Positions 59,233 through 63,493 of a stretch of 63,493 bases of DNA are shown here, piece after piece (the first letter of the stretch is position 1; the number at the start of each line of letters is the position of its first letter). The position numbers and the translations under genes are program-made. The notes beneath the pieces are model-generated. The model ran no database searches, was not told the DNA's origin, and saw only the letters and a program-made list of their open reading frames with translations. Source of the DNA: Myxococcota bacterium (GTDB lineage Bacteria; Myxococcota_A; UBA796; UBA2385); assembly GCA_023150805.1 (NCBI GenBank), contig JAKLKF010000030.1, positions 1 to 63,493 on the forward strand. The letters are read 5' to 3'.

Positions 59233-61446
59233 TCAGCCCTCCGGCGGCAGCTCCACCCGGCCGAGCTGGGCCTCGGCGGCCTCGAGCTGGCGGCGCACGG
59301 CGACGATCATCGGGGCCAGTCCCTGGCGCTCGGCCTCGGACATGCGTTGGGCCAGGTCCTTGAGCGTGCGGCGGTTCCAGGCCAGGCCGCGGGGGCTGCC
59401 CTTGCCGTGGTTCAGGCGCACGCTGTCGACGAGCAGGCGCAGGGCCTCGGCGTGCTCGTGGCGGTCGGAGAGCAGGCCGGCCATGGCCTGGGTGGTCTGG
59501 GCCAGGCCGATGGCGTCGCCGTGGGTGAGCTGGGCGCGGGCGGCGCGGTTGAGCAGCTCGCGGGCGGCGCCCTGGTCGCCGGCGCGGCGGGCGAGCTGGC
59601 CGTGGGTCTGCCAGACGCGGGCCAGCTCGCGGGCGGCCCCCAGCGACTGGTAGATCTCCTCGGCCTCGGCGGCGTGGGCCATGGCGCGCTCCAGCGCGGG
59701 CAGCTCCATGCCGGGCTTCGCCCCGACGTGCAGGGGCAGGCGGGCCATCAGGTGGCGAGTCTCGGCGACCTCGCGGCGGTCGAGCGCCTCGTCGGCGGTC
59801 AGCATCCGGCCCTCGCGGCGGGACTCCCGGGCGGCGCGGGCGGCCAGCGTCTCGAAGGTCTGCAGCGACTCCTCGAGCAGGTGGGCGGCTCGCACGGGGT
59901 CGCCCAGGGCGACCAGGACGGCGGCCTGGTCGTTGAGCAGCCGGGCGGCGGCGCGAGGCTCCCCGGCGCGGGACAGCTCGCGGGTGGCCTCGGCCAGCTC
60001 GTCCAGGGCCTGCTCCATGTGCTCCTTGTCGCCCTGGTCGTAGGCGACGGCGGCGCGCAGGCGTCGGATCTCGGCGCGCAGGGCCACGTCGTCGCCCTCG
60101 GCGACCAGCTTGAGCGCGTCGGTGAGCGCCTGGTGGGCGGCGGCCAGGGTGAACTCGGAGCCACCGCCGCCGGCCTCCCAGCGCAGGCGGCCGCTGGTGG
60201 CCAGGGCCAGGGCGGCCAGGCGCCGGCGCTCGGGGGTGCGGGGCAGGCGCTCGAGCAGGGCCAGGGCGTCGTGGGCATAGGCGAGGGCCTGGTCGACGGC
60301 GCCCTGGTCGGCCAGCTCGCGCGCGGCGGCGAGGTAGCGCTGCACGGCGAGGTCGACGTCGCCGGCCTCGGCGGAGTGGCGGGCGGCGCGGCCGCGGGCG
60401 GCGGGGTCCCCCTGGGGCTCGGCGGCGCTCTCGGCGGGAGGAGCGGGCGGAGCGACGGCCGGGGCGGCCTCGACCGCCGGTCGAGGGGGATCGACCCACA
60501 CGCGCGCGGGCTCGGGGGTGGTCGCCGCGGGGGCGGGCGCGGTCTCCTCGCCGGCCAGGTGGCGGGCCAGGCGACGGTGCCAGGCGCTGGCCAGGCTGGG
60601 CAGCAGCTCGCCGCGCAGGCGCTGCACCAGCGGCGCGTGCAGGTGGAAGTGCCCCTCGCCCAGGTCGTCCAGCGGCAGGCCCAGGTCGTGGGCGGTCTGC
60701 AGGTGCAGCAGGACCTCCATCGGCTCCAGGCCCAGCAGGCGGCCGACCAGGGCGACCTCGAAGCCCTCGCCGACGACCGCGGCGGCGCGGAGGACCTGGC
60801 GGGTCGCGGGGGGCAGCGCGGCCAGCGGGTCGGGGGCCGCGGCGGGTGCGGCGGCCGCGGGCGCGGCGGGGGGCTCGATGATCACGGCCCCGGCGCGCCG
60901 CGCGGCGGCGACCAGGTCGGCCACCGGGCCCGAGAAGGCCTGGGTGCCCGGGGCGGGCGTCGCTCGCAGGCAGAGGACCAGGGCGGGGCGCAGCCAGCCG
61001 GGCCGGGCGACGGCGCGGGCGAGGAAGGCCAGGGTGGCGGCGTCGGCGGCCTCGACGGCCTCGAACACCAGGGCCGAGGGGCCGTCGACGGTGTCGGCCA
61101 GGCGGTTGAGCGCCGCCACCAGGTCGCCGTCGCCGGGCCAGGAGGGCTCGCCCTCTTCGCCCAGCAGCCGTCGGCGCAGGCCGCTCTTCACGCGGTCGGC
61201 GGCCAGCTCGACCATCGGCGTGCGGCCGCCGACCAGCCGGTCGACCTGGCGCTGGGCCTCGAGCACGGGTCCGAGCAGGCGCGGGGGGCCGTCGCAGCGC
61301 ACCCGCACACACCACCAGCCCTCGGGCGTCGGAGGGGCCCCGCCGGGCACGCCCAGCAGCACGCGGGCCTGGCCGGGCTGGGCGCCGCGCCACAGGCGGT
61401 CGGTGGCATCGTTCCGGTCGGGGCTCTCTGGCTGCGTGGTGGTCAT
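59233..61446 (-). CDS. TPR-rich protein with a degenerate ATPase-like N-terminus
   Basis: A 737-residue protein without export signals. The first 300 residues resemble the non-P-loop half of STAND/AAA-type proteins (ARVLLGVPGGAPPTPEG, LVLCLRATPAPG, ALPPATRQVLRAAAVVGEGFEV and LHLQTAHDLGLPL), but there is no clear Walker A. Residues about 380-720 form repeated TPR-like helix pairs (AEAGDVDLAVQRYLAAARELADQGAV, EEIYQSLGAARELARVWQTHGQLA, DRHEHAEALRLLVDSVRL). This is similar in plan to the C-terminal parts of the giant kinase at 41363. It may bind partners as a scaffold. GGAG lies six bases before the ATG. Confidence 0.8.
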   Translation of the reverse strand: MTTTQPESPDRNDATDRLWRGAQPGQARVLLGVPGGAPPTPEGWWCVRVRCDGPPRLLGPVLEAQRQVDRLVGGRTPMVELAADRVKSGLRRRLLGEEGEPSWPGDGDLVAALNRLADTVDGPSALVFEAVEAADAATLAFLARAVARPGWLRPALVLCLRATPAPGTQAFSGPVADLVAAARRAGAVIIEPPAAPAAAAPAAAPDPLAALPPATRQVLRAAAVVGEGFEVALVGRLLGLEPMEVLLHLQTAHDLGLPLDDLGEGHFHLHAPLVQRLRGELLPSLASAWHRRLARHLAGEETAPAPAATTPEPARVWVDPPRPAVEAAPAVAPPAPPAESAAEPQGDPAARGRAARHSAEAGDVDLAVQRYLAAARELADQGAVDQALAYAHDALALLERLPRTPERRRLAALALATSGRLRWEAGGGGSEFTLAAAHQALTDALKLVAEGDDVALRAEIRRLRAAVAYDQGDKEHMEQALDELAEATRELSRAGEPRAAARLLNDQAAVLVALGDPVRAAHLLEESLQTFETLAARAARESRREGRMLTADEALDRREVAETRHLMARLPLHVGAKPGMELPALERAMAHAAEAEEIYQSLGAARELARVWQTHGQLARRAGDQGAARELLNRAARAQLTHGDAIGLAQTTQAMAGLLSDRHEHAEALRLLVDSVRLNHGKGSPRGLAWNRRTLKDLAQRMSEAERQGLAPMIVAVRRQLEAAEAQLGRVELPPEG

Positions 61447-61465
61447 GGGCGCTCCGTGGCCCATC

Positions 61466-63493
61466 CTACTCACCGTCGCCGCCCCCGGCGCCGCCTCCCT
61501 CGGCCGCGGCCTTCTCCTCGGCCTCGCGGGCCTTGCGCTTCCACAGGCCCTCGTAGCCGCGGTGCCCGCCCTCCTCCTCCTCGCCCTCGACCGGCTCGCT
61601 GCGCACGTGGACCTGGCCGCAGGCCTTCTTGGGCTCGGTGCCCGGCAGGAAGGGGGTGCCGATGATGGGGCAGGAGCCGTTGGACAGGCCGCCGGTCACC
61701 AGGCAGACGCCGCGCGACGTGGTCTTGACCTTGCCTTCGAACTCGGCCTCGGGCAGGCCCTGGTGCAGGGCGCGCATCCACCAGCCCCACAGCGGGCTGG
61801 CCAGGTCGCTGGCGCTGGCGCCGATGCGGGCGGGCTGGTCGTAGCCCAGCCACAGCGCCGCGGTGTAGTCCGGGCTGCCGCCCACGAACCACAGGTCCTT
61901 CTCGCTGTCGGTGGTGCCGGTCTTGCCGATGGCGGGTCCCATGAAGCCCGCGAAGCCGCCGCCGCCGCGGCTGGCCCCGCCGGTGCCCTGCTCGATGACC
62001 CCGCGCATCAGGTCGCGGGTGAGCGCGGCGGGCTCGGGCTCCAGCACCTGGACGCCGAAGCCCTCGGTCCGCAGGCGCACGGCGCCGCGCGCGTCGGTCG
62101 CCAGGACGACGGGCCAGGCGGCGGCGAGCTTGCCCTCCCCGATGATCGTGGCGACGAAGCGGGCCATCTCCAGGGGCGTCGCCTCGCCCTGGCCCAGGGC
62201 CAGCCCCATCTCGCTGGGCCACCCGCGCGTGTCGAAGCCCAGCTTGCGGGCCAGCTCGATCAGCGCGTCGGGGCCGCCGGACTCCTGGAGGAAGCTGGCC
62301 GTCGCGATGTTCTGCGACCAGGCCAGGCCGTAGGACATCGTCGCCGTCGAGGTGTACTCGCCGCCGACGTTGCGGGGGTTCCAGCCGTTGGTGCCGGGGA
62401 AGGGCGCGCGGCTGTTGCGCAGGGCGCTGGCGGGCGTGTACTTCCAGGTGCCGTCGGGGTTCTTCTGGGACAGGGCCAGCGCGTAGACCAGCGGCTTGAG
62501 CGAGGAGCCGGGCTGGCGGCGGGCCTGGGTGGCGCGGTTGAAGTCGGTGGCGAGCTGCTGGCTGCCGCCGTGCACGGCGACCAGGTAGCCGGTGCGGCTG
62601 TCGACGACGGCGCCGGCGACCTCCAGCGGCTCCAGGCCGCGGCGCCCGACGGCGCCCTCCAGGTAGCGGATGCGCTGGGGCAGCAGGCTGTCGCTCTGGT
62701 CCTGGGCGACCAGGTCGAGCGCGGTCCACACGTCGAGGCCGGCGCCGTAGACCACCTGCGGGTCCATCGTCGCCTCCAGCCAGGAGCGCGTGGCCTGCAG
62801 GTAGCTGGGCCAGCCGTCCGCCGGGCGAGGGTGGGGGCTGGCGACGATGGGCTCGGCCAGCGCCTCGGTCACGTCCCAGCCAGCCTTGGCCATGCGGGCG
62901 AGGACCAGGTCGCGCCGCTCCTTTGCCCGGTCGGGGAAGCGGTCCGGCGCGTAGCGGGCGGGGGCAGGCAGGATGCCGGCCAGCGTGGCGGCCTGGGACA
63001 GGGTCAGGCCGTCGACGTCGACGCCGTAGTAGTGCCAGGCGGCGGCGCGGAAGCCGCAGATGCTGAAGCTGCCGTCCTGCCCCAGGTAGGGGGCGTCCAG
63101 GTAGATCTGGAGCACCCCCTCCTTGCCCAGGTGCCGATCGAGGGCGACGGCCGCGGCGGCCTCGCGCAGCTTGCGGTCGAGCGTCTTCTCCTTGTCCTGG
63201 CTCAGGTTGCGCACGACCTGCATCGACAGGGTGCTCGCACCCTGCTTGAAGCCGCCGCCCTGGCTGTTGATCCAGGCCGCGCGCAGCAGCCCGCGGACGT
63301 CGATGCCCGGGTGCTCCCAGAACTCCTCGTCCTCGGCGGCGACGATGGCGGCGACCAGCAGCTCGGGCGCCTCGGACAGCGGCAGGTGGACCCGGATCTC
63401 GGCGTCGGGGCCGAGCAGCCAGGCGCGGAGGTCCTCGCCGCGGAGCTGCCGGGCGACCTCCACGGCGTGCTCGACGGTGAGCGAGCCGGCCCG
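61466..63493 (-). CDS. Class A penicillin-binding protein, 5' end outside window
   Basis: The frame stays open to the last base, so the N-terminus is missing; the first visible start is a GTG at 63463. The glycosyltransferase (GT51) domain has AAEDEEFWEHPGIDVRGLL with its catalytic Glu, and QGASTLSMQVVRNL. The transpeptidase has the SSLK active-site Ser (PGSSLKPLVYALAL), the SxN-like WSQN and KTGTT. The last 100 residues contain several Cys (GVCLVTG, GSCPIIG) and end in a charged Gly-rich tail. It should polymerise and crosslink peptidoglycan. In a full gene a membrane anchor should precede the first residues seen here. Confidence 0.93.
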   Translation of the reverse strand, partial: RAGSLTVEHAVEVARQLRGEDLRAWLLGPDAEIRVHLPLSEAPELLVAAIVAAEDEEFWEHPGIDVRGLLRAAWINSQGGGFKQGASTLSMQVVRNLSQDKEKTLDRKLREAAAAVALDRHLGKEGVLQIYLDAPYLGQDGSFSICGFRAAAWHYYGVDVDGLTLSQAATLAGILPAPARYAPDRFPDRAKERRDLVLARMAKAGWDVTEALAEPIVASPHPRPADGWPSYLQATRSWLEATMDPQVVYGAGLDVWTALDLVAQDQSDSLLPQRIRYLEGAVGRRGLEPLEVAGAVVDSRTGYLVAVHGGSQQLATDFNRATQARRQPGSSLKPLVYALALSQKNPDGTWKYTPASALRNSRAPFPGTNGWNPRNVGGEYTSTATMSYGLAWSQNIATASFLQESGGPDALIELARKLGFDTRGWPSEMGLALGQGEATPLEMARFVATIIGEGKLAAAWPVVLATDARGAVRLRTEGFGVQVLEPEPAALTRDLMRGVIEQGTGGASRGGGGFAGFMGPAIGKTGTTDSEKDLWFVGGSPDYTAALWLGYDQPARIGASASDLASPLWGWWMRALHQGLPEAEFEGKVKTTSRGVCLVTGGLSNGSCPIIGTPFLPGTEPKKACGQVHVRSEPVEGEEEEGGHRGYEGLWKRKAREAEEKAAAEGGGAGGGDGE

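Overview
The window is a very GC-rich chromosomal segment from a large-genome bacterium, most likely a Myxococcota (deltaproteobacterial) lineage. The evidence is the extreme G/C third-codon bias, many very short lipoprotein signals (LLLAC-type) followed by Gly/Asp-rich linkers, FG-GAP proteins with DxDGDG calcium-loop motifs and a MopE-like Cys/Asp motif, a 1354-residue Ser/Thr kinase fused to NTPase and TPR regions, and frequent ATGA/GTGA start-stop overlaps. I cannot name a species. Both ends cut genes: a recombinase-like gene at base 1 and a class A penicillin-binding protein at base 63493.

Bases 1-4,700 look like a mobile-element scar: a recombinase C-terminus, a 5'-truncated HExxH protein, a complete serine recombinase, a DUF3606 protein, and an overlapping pair of unknown genes (2369-4046) with visibly lower GC, closed by tRNA-like hairpins. 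A DAACS symporter follows, then an unknown three-gene operon (6346-10913) preceded by an 11-bp tandem repeat, then a lipoprotein, an esterase and an Rrf2 regulator.

Bases 12,885-21,898 form a stress and proteostasis island: archaeal-type methionine adenosyltransferase, a GroEL without GroES, a HesB/IscA-like protein with an in-frame UGA (probable selenocysteine), hemerythrin, a phosphoribosyltransferase-like protein, a nucleoside phosphorylase, a Lon-family (COG1067-type) protease and a ribosome hibernation factor fused to a cold-shock domain. This suggests protein quality control, ribosome protection, nucleotide salvage and redox or iron-sulfur functions deployed together under stress.

Bases 21,900-31,060 hold a glyoxalase-fold protein and a lipoprotein, then a secreted RTX-like gene whose start lies behind a heptanucleotide repeat that puts it out of frame (candidate phase variation), an FG-GAP lipoprotein, two decayed genes, an IS1634-type insertion ending 22 bp before msrA, and a di-heme cytochrome c.

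Bases 31,100-45,430 are mostly chromosomal: a beta-barrel plus secreted protein pair, an SPFH protein, a tandem PEGA-like protein, a thioesterase, an AEC permease, a GH19 muralytic enzyme, a KAS III-like synthase with an aminotransferase, frataxin and the giant kinase. Bases 45,443-51,722 are a compact minus-strand operon: fatty-acyl-AMP ligase, NAD-dependent reductase, acyl carrier protein, acyl-CoA dehydrogenase, B12-binding radical SAM enzyme and a LuxR-type regulator. It looks like an uncharacterised lipid or natural-product pathway. The remainder holds glycoside-hydrolase-like lipoproteins, a hybrid histidine kinase, a DCC oxidoreductase, a MoaD-like/BNR-repeat pair, a TPR protein and the partial PBP. 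No rRNA, convincing tRNA or CRISPR array was seen.
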